Below, piece by piece: positions 17,284 to 25,733 of a stretch of 64,000 bases of DNA (the stretch's first letter is position 1; every line of letters starts with the position of its first letter). The translations under genes were made by a program, and so were the position numbers. Location: assembly GCF_900100975.1 (NCBI RefSeq), contig NZ_FNFX01000003.1, positions 1 to 64,000 on the forward strand, read 5' to 3'. The notes beneath the pieces are model-generated. The model saw only the letters and a program-made list of their open reading frames with translations. It was not told where the DNA came from and did no database searches. Origin of the DNA: Methylophilus rhizosphaerae. Its GTDB lineage: Bacteria > Pseudomonadota > Gammaproteobacteria > Burkholderiales > Methylophilaceae.

Positions 17284-18177
17284 ATGTCGAATTCAGTCAT
17301 GATCCTGGGCGAGGTATTGGGGGATGTATTTCCGGAGCAAACCATCATTGGCGGGGCACCTTATAACGTTGCGCGTCATTGCCATGCTTTTGGGCTGGAC
17401 GTCCATTTCCTGACCGCGGTGGGTGATGATGCCCTGGGGCAGCGCATCCTCGCTGAAATGCAGGCTGCAGGGTTGCCTGCGGCCGGCGTACAGCAACACG
17501 AAGAACTGCCAACCGGGCAGGTGATGGTGCATTTTGAAAAAGGCGGCCACCGGTTCGAGATTCTGGATGCGCAGGCCTATGATGCACTGGAGTGGCCGCC
17601 GGTGGAGACGCTGGCTATCAGATACCCGCCCAAGCTGGTGTATTTTGGCACGCTCGCGCTCAGGCATGCCCCCATGCAGGCCTTGGCTGGGCAGTGGCTC
17701 AAATTGTGTGATGCGGCGACGGTATTCTGTGATATCAATCTGCGGGCGCCTTGGTATGACGAAGTGAATCTGCGCCTGGCTTTACAGGCGGCGGATATCC
17801 TCAAGATTAACCATGAGGAATTACCGGAAGTCTGCAAGTTGTTCGACTTGCCAGCGTCCCCAGACATGTATGAGCAAGCCAGGTATTTGCTGATGGCCTT
17901 TAACCTTGGCGAGATGTTTGTGACTTGTGGCGAGCACGGTAGTTTCTGGCTGAATGCCTATGGTGATAGTTTCCGTGCCCCACCGATACGCCTGCAGGAA
18001 CCGTTTGTGGATAGCGTAGGCGCAGGAGATGCTTACACGGCAATCGTGATTCGCGGCCTGCTGGCTGGCTGGTCACGGCAAACCATTTTGCCGCGTGCAG
18101 CGGCATTTGCCGCTTCTATCTGTGGTATCCGTGGTGCGGTACCTGGGGATATGGCCTTTTACACAGATTTCATTTAA
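17284..18177 (+). CDS. PfkB-family carbohydrate kinase
   Basis: A 297-aa ribokinase/fructokinase-type enzyme. GGAPYNVARHCHAFG (26-40) is the substrate-side motif, and DSVGAGDAYTA in the C-terminal part holds the anion-hole GAGD with the catalytic Asp. Members phosphorylate sugars or nucleosides with ATP; fructose is the commonest substrate in proteobacteria of this type, but substrate cannot be read from sequence. The ATG at 17284 begins five bases after the end of the chrA remnant; the ribosome-binding site is weak (GGGAT). Confidence 0.85.
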   Translation: MSNSVMILGEVLGDVFPEQTIIGGAPYNVARHCHAFGLDVHFLTAVGDDALGQRILAEMQAAGLPAAGVQQHEELPTGQVMVHFEKGGHRFEILDAQAYDALEWPPVETLAIRYPPKLVYFGTLALRHAPMQALAGQWLKLCDAATVFCDINLRAPWYDEVNLRLALQAADILKINHEELPEVCKLFDLPASPDMYEQARYLLMAFNLGEMFVTCGEHGSFWLNAYGDSFRAPPIRLQEPFVDSVGAGDAYTAIVIRGLLAGWSRQTILPRAAAFAASICGIRGAVPGDMAFYTDFI

Positions 18178-18242
18178 GCCACTTCTGCCTCCCTGTGCTG
18201 GCAAAAAATTAGCAAAAACAGAAACTTAATGTTGAAATGCCT

Positions 18243-18270
18243 TTGCAATCCATGGCTTTGTCGCTATAAT
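18243..18270 (+). promoter_or_regulatory. Sigma-70-type promoter of rpsO
   Basis: TTGCAA (18243-18248) and TATAAT (18265-18270) with a 16-bp spacer. A start near 18277 would give a leader of about 85 nt before rpsO. This gives rpsO its own promoter, consistent with its separation from truB. Confidence 0.68.
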
Positions 18271-18360
18271 GCGCGGTTCGAGTAAATTGAATGTCGAAGC
18301 GGTAAAGCAAATAGGTTGTTTGGCTGCAACGACATTGACGCTAACTAAGGAAAATTGAAG

Positions 18361-18630
18361 ATGGCTGTTACCGCAGAACAATCCGCAAAAATTATTAAAG
18401 ATTTCCAACGTAGTCCTAACGACACGGCTAGTCCAGAAGTACAAGTCGCTTTGCTGACTAACCGCATTACTTACCTGACTGAGCACTTCAAAGCCAACAA
18501 AAAAGATAACCATTCCCGTCGTGGTCTGCTGGCATTGGTCAGCCAACGCCGCAGTTTACTGGACTACCTGAAGGGTAAAGACGTAAGCCGCTATCAGACT
18601 CTGATTGAGCGCCTGAACCTGCGTAAATAA
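18361..18630 (+). CDS. rpsO: 30S ribosomal protein S15
   Basis: The 89-aa S15 binds 16S rRNA helices 20-22 early in assembly. The family pattern is clear: [47 protein letters not shown] (the HxxDxxSRRGL type core) and ending NLRK. The true start is ATG 18361 ([11 protein letters not shown]), not the in-frame TTG six bases earlier. In E. coli S15 represses its own mRNA through a leader pseudoknot; this was not traced here. Confidence 0.97.
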   Translation: MAVTAEQSAKIIKDFQRSPNDTASPEVQVALLTNRITYLTEHFKANKKDNHSRRGLLALVSQRRSLLDYLKGKDVSRYQTLIERLNLRK

Positions 18631-18673
18631 TTTGGTTAAAGTGACGAATCCTATAGTTCACTTTTAACGAGAT

Positions 18674-18712
18674 AAAAAGCCGATGGCATGGTGATTGCCT
18701 CGGCTTTTTTGC
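18674..18712 (+). terminator. Terminator after rpsO
   Basis: AAAAAGCCGA (18674-18683) pairs with TCGGCTTTTT, with an inner GGCA/TGCC pairing, followed by T's. It separates rpsO from pnp at least partly; read-through into pnp is common in proteobacteria. Confidence 0.85.
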
Positions 18713-18758
18713 TTTAAATTCCGGGTATTTTCGAATAATCGGAGTCATATCACCAACC

Positions 18759-18828
18759 GGGGTGGCTTCTGTGAGTGCGTTTTGTTTGCACGGTGCAAAC
18801 AAAAAAGCGTGCTGATGGAAGTCACCAC
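18759..18828 (+). promoter_or_regulatory. Long leader hairpin upstream of pnp
   Basis: A perfect 11-bp stem, TTTTGTTTGCA (18780-18790) with TGCAAACAAAA (18794-18804) and a 3-nt loop, sits at the tip of a longer imperfect duplex. Outward, GGTGGCTTCTGTGAGTGCG opposes GCGTGCTGATGGAAGTCACCAC. The whole forms about 30 paired positions. In E. coli the pnp leader has a long stem cut by RNase III that allows PNPase to autoregulate; this is a plausible counterpart by position and shape. Two shorter inverted repeats follow: GAAACGC/GCGTTTC and GGCTATT/AATAGCC, the last just before the start codon. Confidence 0.7.
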
Positions 18829-18919
18829 AAATCGCGAAACGCAGAATAATGATTAAGCGTTTCTAATGTTGAGATTGGCTATTAGGTAGTGAATAGCCAT
18901 GGTAGATAAAGGAAAAACA

Positions 18920-21040
18920 ATGTTTGAAATAACCAAGAAAAGCATCCAGTACGGTGCGCATACCCTGACTATTGAGACTGGGGAAGTGGCACGCCAGGCG
19001 GATGGTGCCGTGATGGTGAGTTACGGTGATACCGTTGTGCTGGTGGCAGCGACTGCAAAAACTGAAGTGAAAGAAGGTCAGGATTTCTTCCCATTGACCG
19101 TGGATTACCAGGAGAAGACCTATTCGGCTGGCCGTATTCCAGGTGGTTTTTTCAAGCGTGAAGGCCGTCCTTCAGAAAAAGAAACCTTGACTGCACGGTT
19201 GATCGACCGCCCATTGCGCCCATTATTCCCCGATGCGTTCTACAATGAAGTGCAAGTCGTGGCGACAGTATTGTCACTGGATCCGGAAATTGATTCCGAT
19301 ATTCCTGCCGTGATCGGCGCATCTGCTGCATTGGCATTGTCTGGTATTCCTTTCTACGGCCCATTGGGCGCGGCAAGAGTAGGTTACATCAATGGCGAAT
19401 ATGTCTTGAATCCGGATGTTTCATTGTTGAAAGAATCCGCACTGGACCTGGTGGTTGGTGCAACGGAATCTGCTGTGATGATGGTCGAGTCTGAAGCCAA
19501 AGAACTGTCTGAAGAGGTGATGTTGGGCGCAGTGGTATTTGGCCACGAGCAAATGCAACCGTTGATTAAAATGATCAACGAACTGGCGGCCGAAGCCGGT
19601 AAGGATGCCTGGGACTGGACACCGCCAGAGCCAGATACTGTCGTCATTGAGAAAGTTGCTGCCATTGCGGCAGAAGACATTAATGCCGCATTCAAAATCA
19701 AATCCAAAGGTGAACGTTCTGCCAAGCTGGATGAAGTGAAATCCCGTGTCATGAGCACGCTGATCACTGAAGAAACTTCCACACTGGAAGCCAACAAAAT
19801 CAAGGATGAGTTCTTCAAGCTGGAAGCCAAAACCGTGCGTAGCCAGATTCTGAATGGCGAGCCACGTATTGATGGCCGTGATACACGCACTGTGCGTCCT
19901 ATCACTATCCGTTCCGGCGTATTGCCACGCACTCACGGTTCAGCCTTGTTTACCCGCGGTGAAACACAAGCCCTGGTGGTGACCACATTAGGCACAGGTA
20001 AAGATGAGCAAACCATTGATGCATTGGCGGGTGAGTATTCTGACAATTTCATGCTGCATTACAACATGCCTCCATACGCCACTGGTGAAACTGGCCGTGT
20101 GGGTACGCCCAAGCGCCGTGAAATCGGTCACGGTAACCTGGCCAAGCGTGCATTGAAAGCCGTATTGCCTGCGAAAGAGGATTTTGATTACACCATGCGC
20201 GTGGTGTCCGAGATTACTGAATCCAACGGTTCAAGCTCCATGGCATCTGTCTGTGGTGGCTGCCTCTCCATGCTGGATGCTGGCGTACCATTGACGGCGC
20301 ACGTAGCTGGTGTCGCGATGGGCCTGATCAAGGAAGGCAACCGCGTTGCGGTGCTGACGGACATTCTGGGTGACGAAGATCACCTGGGTGATATGGACTT
20401 TAAAGTGGCAGGTACCGACAAAGGGGTGACTGCGCTGCAAATGGACATCAAGATCACCGGTATCACTGCACAGATCATGCAAGTGGCCCTGGCTCAAGCC
20501 AAAGAAGGCCGTGCGCATATTCTGGGCCTGATGAAACAAGCCGTATCTGGCGTGAACACTGAAATGTCACAATTCGCGCCGCGCATCATCAGCATGAAGA
20601 TCAATCCGGACAAGATCCGTGACGTGATTGGTAAAGGTGGGGCAGTCATCCAGGCCCTGACCAAGGAAACCAACACCAGCATCGATATCGAAGATGACGG
20701 TACCGTGAAAATTGCCTGTACCAATGCCGACGAGGGTGCAGAAGCACAACGCCGTATTGCACAAATCACGGCAGAAGTCGAAGTTGGCCAGGTGTATGAA
20801 GGCCCTGTGGTCAAGATCCTTGACTTCGGTGCTGTGGTCACCCTGTTGCCAGGTAAAGATGGTCTGGTACACATTTCACAAATTGCCCATGAGCGCGTCA
20901 AAGCCGTAGGTGATTACCTGAAAGAGGGTGATATTGTGAAAGTGAAAGTGGTTGAGATTGATGATAAAGGCAAAGTGCGCTTGAGCATTAAAGCTCTGAT
21001 CGATCCGCCGGCAAAAGAAGAAGCGCCAGCGGCTGAATAA
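18920..21040 (+). CDS. pnp: Polyribonucleotide nucleotidyltransferase
   Basis: The 706-aa PNPase degrades RNA 3' to 5' using phosphate. Two RNase PH domains (with [27 protein letters not shown] and, in the second, [43 protein letters not shown]), then a KH domain ([18 protein letters not shown]) and an S1 domain ([18 protein letters not shown]). I start at ATG 18920 ([12 protein letters not shown]) with AAGGA upstream, not at ATG 18899. A terminator follows. Confidence 0.97.
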   Translation: MFEITKKSIQYGAHTLTIETGEVARQADGAVMVSYGDTVVLVAATAKTEVKEGQDFFPLTVDYQEKTYSAGRIPGGFFKREGRPSEKETLTARLIDRPLRPLFPDAFYNEVQVVATVLSLDPEIDSDIPAVIGASAALALSGIPFYGPLGAARVGYINGEYVLNPDVSLLKESALDLVVGATESAVMMVESEAKELSEEVMLGAVVFGHEQMQPLIKMINELAAEAGKDAWDWTPPEPDTVVIEKVAAIAAEDINAAFKIKSKGERSAKLDEVKSRVMSTLITEETSTLEANKIKDEFFKLEAKTVRSQILNGEPRIDGRDTRTVRPITIRSGVLPRTHGSALFTRGETQALVVTTLGTGKDEQTIDALAGEYSDNFMLHYNMPPYATGETGRVGTPKRREIGHGNLAKRALKAVLPAKEDFDYTMRVVSEITESNGSSSMASVCGGCLSMLDAGVPLTAHVAGVAMGLIKEGNRVAVLTDILGDEDHLGDMDFKVAGTDKGVTALQMDIKITGITAQIMQVALAQAKEGRAHILGLMKQAVSGVNTEMSQFAPRIISMKINPDKIRDVIGKGGAVIQALTKETNTSIDIEDDGTVKIACTNADEGAEAQRRIAQITAEVEVGQVYEGPVVKILDFGAVVTLLPGKDGLVHISQIAHERVKAVGDYLKEGDIVKVKVVEIDDKGKVRLSIKALIDPPAKEEAPAAE

Positions 21041-21054
21041 GTTGCTGCTTCACA

Positions 21055-21082
21055 AAAAAAGCCCGCGGAAGCGGGCTTTTTT
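21055..21082 (+). terminator. Terminator after pnp
   Basis: AAAAAAGCCCGC pairs perfectly with GCGGGCTTTTTT around GGAA. Confidence 0.93.
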
Positions 21083-21156
21083 GTAACTGTGTATTGGAGA
21101 TCATTGCGTCAATTTACTTATAAATGGGTTGAGTTTTTTTACCGCATAATGCCACC

Positions 21157-21183
21157 GTATGAATAATTATAAAAAAGGCATAC
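21157..21183 (+). promoter_or_regulatory. Candidate NikR operator
   Basis: GTATG (21157-21161) and CATAC (21179-21183) form an inverted repeat with half-sites two helical turns apart, ending 14 bases before the TonB receptor start. The E. coli NikR operator is GTATGA-N16-TCATAC; here the first half is GTATGA, but the spacing is one base shorter and the second half reads GCATAC. Support comes from the nikR-like gene right after the receptor. Confidence 0.42.
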
Positions 21184-21196
21184 CAGAGGCAACATT

Positions 21197-23248
21197 GTGA
21201 ACCAGACAAAAAACTCAAGTATTCCCATGTTGCTGGCAGCACTGTCCAGCAACATGCACGGTATGGCAAACGAGGCACTGGACCTGGAAGAAGTGCAAGT
21301 GCGTGCCCACTATGATAATGCCGTCGGTACATCCGATGCCGCCAGCGAGGGCAAGGTCAATGCCAGCCTGATTAAAAACCGCCCCATCTCGCGAGTAGGC
21401 GAAATCATGGAATTTGTGCCGGGTATGATAGTGACCCAGCACAGTGGTAGCGGCAAGGCTAACCAGTTTTACCTGCGTGGCTTCAATCTCGACCACGGTA
21501 CTGATTTTGCCACTTATGTGGATGAGATGCCGGTCAATATGCGCACCCATGCGCATGGGCAAGGGTATACCGACCTGAATTTCCTGATTCCCGAACTGGT
21601 CAGCCATATCCACTATAAAAAAGGCCCTTATTCGGCAGAGGAGGGTGATTTTTCATCGGCAGGGGCTGCGCATCTGCATTTGGTCAATCATTTGCCTCAA
21701 GGCATTGCCAGCCTGACAGTCGGCAGCTACGGTTACCAGCGCATGTTGCTGGCCGATTCCGTGGCCGTGCATGATGGGCAATTACTCTACGGGCTGGATA
21801 TCAATCACTACGATGGTCCGTGGCAAGTCGCTGAGGGTGTTAAAAAATACAACGGTGTCTTGCGCTACAGCGAAGGCGATGCACACGACAGCACCACCCT
21901 GACCGCGATGGCCTATCATAACCGCTGGAACAGTACCGACCAGATTCCATTACGTGCCGTCCGCTCAGGCCAGATCGGCCGGTTTGATGCCATTGATCCC
22001 AGCGATGGCGGTGACTCTTCCCGCTATAGCTTGTCGTTTGCAAAGCAGCACAGAGATGAGCATGGCGGCTGGCAAATGAGTGCCTATGCCGTGCGCTCCC
22101 AACTGGATTTATATAGCAACTTTACCTATTTCCTGAATGATCCGGTCAATGGCGACCAGTTTAACCAGCGTGAAAAACGTACCATACTGGGGGTGAGCCT
22201 GAGCAAGTCCTGGCTAGGTGAGCTTGCTGGCATTCCGGTGGAGAACAAGCTGGGCGTGCAGACGCGTTACGACAAGTTATCGCCAGTCGCCCTCTACAAT
22301 ACCGCACAAACGCAGCGGTTATCGGTAATCCGCTCAGACAAGGTCGAAGAATCCAGCGCAGGCTTATACGCGGAAAACACGCTATGGTGGCATGAGAAAC
22401 TGCGTACAGTGGCAGGCTTGCGGTATGACCGTTATCAGTTTGATGTGCGAAGCAGTATTCGTGGCAACTCTGGAAATACCGGCGACGGCATTACTTCTCC
22501 AAAGCTGTCTGTGATTTTGGGGCCATGGGCGAATACCGAGCTGTTTTACAACATCGGCAAAGGGTTCCACAGTAACGATGCGCGTGGCACGACGCAAACG
22601 GTGCTGCCAATTGGTAATCCTGCATTGCCTGTGACACCGCTGGTCAGTACGCGTGGCAGCGAAGCTGGTGTGCGCAGTGAATGGATTCCCGGCCTGCAAA
22701 GTTCACTTTCCGTATGGCAGTTGGATATTGATTCCGAACTGTTGTTTGTTGGGGATGCCGGCGAAACCGAACCTAGCCGTGCCAGCCGCCGCTATGGTGT
22801 CGAATGGAATAACCACTATGTCGTCAATGACTGGTTATTGCTGGATATGGATATCGCACTTTCCAAAGCCCGTTTTACGGATGTTGATCCCGCTGGACAA
22901 TATATCCCTGGCTCCATCAATAAAGTCGCTTCGCTGGGGGCAACGGTGACAAACCGGGGGCACTGGTTTGGCAGTATACAATTACGATATTTCGGCCCGA
23001 GAGCGCTTGTCGAAGACAATTCCATCCGTTCAAAATCGACGCTGCTCACTTATTCACGTATAGGTTACCGCTGTAATCCACGCACCACACTCACGCTGGA
23101 TGTATTCAATCTGTTTGACCGTAAAGCCAGCGATATCGATTATTTCTATGCGTCACAGCTTGCAGGTGAAGCTACGCCGGTGAACGATATCCACTTTCAC
23201 CCGGTAGAGCCGAGGGCGGCGCGGCTGACACTCACGTATCAATTCTGA
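21197..23248 (+). CDS. TonB-dependent receptor, probable nickel uptake
   Basis: A 683-aa outer-membrane receptor starting at GTG 21197. The N-terminus holds a short signal-like segment ending HGMA, then a plug with ISRVGEIMEFVPGMIVTQHSGSGKANQFYLRGFNLDHGTDFATYVDEMPVN and a His-bearing RTHAHGQGYTDLN loop, and a barrel ending in LTLTYQF with terminal Phe. The downstream nikR-like gene, the NikR-like inverted repeat and the His-rich plug point to nickel (or cobalt) complexes, as for Helicobacter FrpB4/FecA3. Substrate is inference. Confidence 0.82.
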   Translation: MNQTKNSSIPMLLAALSSNMHGMANEALDLEEVQVRAHYDNAVGTSDAASEGKVNASLIKNRPISRVGEIMEFVPGMIVTQHSGSGKANQFYLRGFNLDHGTDFATYVDEMPVNMRTHAHGQGYTDLNFLIPELVSHIHYKKGPYSAEEGDFSSAGAAHLHLVNHLPQGIASLTVGSYGYQRMLLADSVAVHDGQLLYGLDINHYDGPWQVAEGVKKYNGVLRYSEGDAHDSTTLTAMAYHNRWNSTDQIPLRAVRSGQIGRFDAIDPSDGGDSSRYSLSFAKQHRDEHGGWQMSAYAVRSQLDLYSNFTYFLNDPVNGDQFNQREKRTILGVSLSKSWLGELAGIPVENKLGVQTRYDKLSPVALYNTAQTQRLSVIRSDKVEESSAGLYAENTLWWHEKLRTVAGLRYDRYQFDVRSSIRGNSGNTGDGITSPKLSVILGPWANTELFYNIGKGFHSNDARGTTQTVLPIGNPALPVTPLVSTRGSEAGVRSEWIPGLQSSLSVWQLDIDSELLFVGDAGETEPSRASRRYGVEWNNHYVVNDWLLLDMDIALSKARFTDVDPAGQYIPGSINKVASLGATVTNRGHWFGSIQLRYFGPRALVEDNSIRSKSTLLTYSRIGYRCNPRTTLTLDVFNLFDRKASDIDYFYASQLAGEATPVNDIHFHPVEPRAARLTLTYQF

Positions 23249-23260
23249 GGGCTGATCCCT

Positions 23261-23665
23261 ATGCGACGTATCACCATTTCTGTCAAAAATGATTTAGCCG
23301 ATGCTTTTGATTAATTGATAGCGGTCAAAGCCTACATCAACCGTTCGGAAGCTTTTCGCGATCTGGTCCGCAAGGCATTGGATGAAGCAGTAATTGCCGA
23401 TACCGGGCAGGGTCAATCTGATTGTGTGGCTGCACTAAGCTATATGTATAACCATCATGAGCGGCAACTTGCCAGCCGTGTCAATCAGCTACAGCACGAC
23501 CGTCATCATGTGGTGATTGCAGCACAGCATTTACATTTGGATCATGACAATTGTATGGAAACAGTCATATTGCAAGGAAAAGTTATCGGAGTGAAGGCAT
23601 GCATCAATGTCATCTCTTCACAAACCGGTGTGGCACATGCCAAGGCACATATTATTCCGAGATGA
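23261..23665 (+). pseudogene. NikR-like nickel regulator, interrupted by an in-frame TAA
   Basis: Conceptual 134-aa product. It has an N-terminal ribbon-helix-helix (MRRITISVKNDLADAFD then AYINRSEAFRDLVRKAL) and an ACT-like metal domain with all four E. coli NikR nickel ligands at matching spacing: His79, His90, His92, Cys98 (in QHLHLDHDNC). Codon 18 is TAA (23312-23314), with the frame otherwise open to the end. The stop falls in the first RHH helix, so a protein restarted downstream would lack the DNA-binding strand. It starts 12 bp after the receptor, so they were co-transcribed. Sequencing error or read-through are alternatives to loss of function. Confidence 0.8.
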
Positions 23666-23884
23666 CCTGATTGAATAAGCTTAATATTGCTCAAACATTT
23701 CGCACGGTTTAACTTCAATGCCAGCGCCAAAATACTTCCCTAAGTGCGCACTTGGGTGATGTGATGCTCTCTCAATCGCCTGGGATTGCACTGACATCTT
23801 CGGCAGATAAGGCTTCGTAATAACACAAGCAAAGAAACTTCATGGTATATCTCTTCTCTTGTGCGGTTACACAAGCTGTTTGAC

Positions 23885-24232
23885 TTATGCTGAGCGTCCG
23901 TCGTAGTGTTGCACTTGGATGCTTTCAAGATCAATGTCTTCGATACAGCGAATATTGATTGCGGCTATGGCATTGCCGTTTGGGTCTACACCTTCGCCAT
24001 AAGGATGAATACCGCAGGTTGCACAGAAGTGATGTTTGATGACGTGTTTGTTAAATGTATAGGTATGGATCGCAGACTCAGGCGTTAATAACTTTAATTC
24101 CACGCGAGGAACAAACCACATCAGAGCGCCTTTACGCTGGCAAAGAGAGCAGTTGCATGCCATGGCTCCCTTGACTTCCCCATCTACTTCAAACGCAATA
24201 TTGCCGCAATGACAGCTACCTGTATATTTCAT
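23885..24232 (-). CDS. GFA/CENP-V-domain zinc protein
   Basis: A 115-aa protein of the GFA (formaldehyde-activating enzyme-like) family. Zinc ligands are present: SCHCG (Cys7, Cys9), CNCSLC (Cys26, Cys28, Cys31) and FCATCG (Cys70, Cys73). The founding member was reported to assist glutathione-formaldehyde adduct formation, but most relatives are uncharacterised, so the link to one-carbon metabolism is tentative. The GGGAGA ribosome-binding site before ATG is good. The reading frame is intact although both neighbours are decaying. Confidence 0.88.
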   Translation of the reverse strand: MKYTGSCHCGNIAFEVDGEVKGAMACNCSLCQRKGALMWFVPRVELKLLTPESAIHTYTFNKHVIKHHFCATCGIHPYGEGVDPNGNAIAAINIRCIEDIDLESIQVQHYDGRSA

Positions 24233-24265
24233 GTTTTCTCTCCCGTGGTTTCATACTACCTGTAA

Positions 24266-24730
24266 CTATTTATATATCACTAATGCATCCATATATCCCT
24301 TATCCGGATAATTAAATGCGTTGGGTAACTTGCCGACGGTTTCGAATCCCAATTTTGCCCATAATCGTATGGCATTTTCATTGGAGGATACGACAAATTG
24401 AATTGCATTGCCTGATAGTCCAATGATTTTCCCATGTGTTGCGAGTGCCCACACATGGTGGTGGCAAGTCCGCGGACACGCGCGGCAGCAGACGCCATAT
24501 AGCGGCAATTGCAGACATGATCCCCACCACCCGGCTGGTTGGTTTTGATGTAATAAGTGCCCAGGATTTTGCCATTTTCTTCTGCGACAAAGGTGTTTAC
24601 AGCCAAAGTTAGAGAGCCTGTTCGACGTGGTGTCGCGCGGGTAGGTATAGGTTTCACTGGCAGTTACAATTCCCTGGAAAATTGGCCAGATTTGATCAAA
24701 GTCTTGTGAGGTGGCCTCGCGGATATTCAT
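24266..24730 (-). pseudogene. GNAT acetyltransferase, two frameshifts
   Basis: The N-terminus (MNIREATSQDFDQIWPIFQGIV... TYTYPRDTT) and C-terminus (AIQFVVSSNENAIRLWAKLGFETVGKLP ... GYMDALVIYK) are in one frame. The middle (FVAEENGKILGTYYIKTNQPGGGDHVCNCRYM and ARVRGLATTMC, the acetyl-CoA loop) is in another. Together they give a typical GNAT of about 160 aa. Some residues expected between PRDTT and FVAEE also seem missing. The two shifts lie near 24600-24620 and near 24395-24405. Two independent shifts favour real decay over sequencing error. Confidence 0.82.
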
Positions 24731-24758
24731 GGAATCCTCCTCTCCTGGCTCACTGGCA

Positions 24759-25097
24759 TTACAACAACCTGGTACCTAATGGCACTTCATGTTCGGGTAT
24801 GCAAAGTGTGACATCGCCTTGCGCATCATGAAAACCGGTCACCAGGCACTCCGAGATAAACGGGCCTATTTGTTTGGCAGGAAAATTCACTACCGCAACC
24901 ACCAGTTTGCCGACCAGGTTTGCCGGGGTGTAATGCGTAGTGATTTGTGCACTGGATTGACGGATACCGATATCAGGGCCAAAGTCGATTTGCAGTTTAT
25001 AGGCCGGTTTACGCGCCTCGGGGAATGGTTCTGCTGATAGTACACGTCCGACACGCAGTGCTACTTTGCTGAAATCGTTCCATTCAATCTGATTCAT
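24759..25097 (-). CDS. tRNA-binding-domain protein, CsaA-like
   Basis: A 112-aa protein made of one tRNA-binding (EMAP II/OB-fold) domain. It closely follows the CsaA pattern: ALRVGRVLSAEPFPEARKPAYKLQIDFG, GIRQSSAQITTHYTP and VVAVVNFPAKQIGPF. CsaA is a homodimeric tRNA-binding protein with proposed chaperone and secretion roles. The start has no strong ribosome-binding site. Confidence 0.88.
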   Translation of the reverse strand: MNQIEWNDFSKVALRVGRVLSAEPFPEARKPAYKLQIDFGPDIGIRQSSAQITTHYTPANLVGKLVVAVVNFPAKQIGPFISECLVTGFHDAQGDVTLCIPEHEVPLGTRLL

Positions 25098-25163
25098 TTT
25101 TGGATGTGCCTGTATTAATGACGGGCCATTATCGCAGAAATGACTGGCGGAACCTTGCTGTGA

Positions 25164-25718
25164 TTAGCGGATCAGGGCTGAAATGGCTTTGAATTGCGGA
25201 TGAGTGGCGCTTTGCAAAGGTTCAAACAGCATGGATTCGGTATTGGTAATGATGCAGCCCGCATCGCGTAAACGTGCGATGGCGTTGTCGCGATTGGACT
25301 CTGCGCGCGAAATCACGGCGTCTTCCACCACAAATACCTGTTTGCCTGCGGCCAGTGCATCCAATGCGGTTTGTAATACGCAGATATGGGCTTCCAGGCC
25401 GAACAGCACCACTTGCGGTGCGACACTGACGGAAGATTCCTGCAAGGCAGATTCGCGCCAGGCCGAGAAAGCCAGCTTACTGTAATGGGGCGTATATTCC
25501 GGCAGCATCATCTGTAATTCCGGCAGGGTTTCGCCCAATTTTTCCGGATATTGTTCGGTGACCCACAAGGGAATATTCAGCATTTGCGCGCCTTGAATCA
25601 GGCGCTGGATATTTTTGACGACAGTTGCCAGTTGCGTGGCTGGCATCACTGAACACAAACGTGTTTGTACATCGACTAGCATCCAAACGGCGTCAGTGCT
25701 GGCGATGACATGATTCAT
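25164..25718 (-). CDS. Isochorismatase-fold cysteine hydrolase
   Basis: A 184-aa hydrolase of the YcaC-like isochorismatase superfamily. The catalytic triad is visible: Asp16 (MLVDVQTRL), Lys81 (YSKLAFSAW) and Cys113 (GLEAHICVLQTALDAL). Substrate is unknown. It begins 15 bp after the tolC stop on the same strand and so is probably the last gene of the efflux transcript. Confidence 0.87.
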   Translation of the reverse strand: MNHVIASTDAVWMLVDVQTRLCSVMPATQLATVVKNIQRLIQGAQMLNIPLWVTEQYPEKLGETLPELQMMLPEYTPHYSKLAFSAWRESALQESSVSVAPQVVLFGLEAHICVLQTALDALAAGKQVFVVEDAVISRAESNRDNAIARLRDAGCIITNTESMLFEPLQSATHPQFKAISALIR

Positions 25719-25733
25719 GCTGGTTGCCCTTTT

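Noticed and set aside
23740-23934. 64-aa minus-strand frame after nikR
   Set aside because: Overlaps the GFA gene end and shows no coding character; the 23666-23884 interval appears empty.
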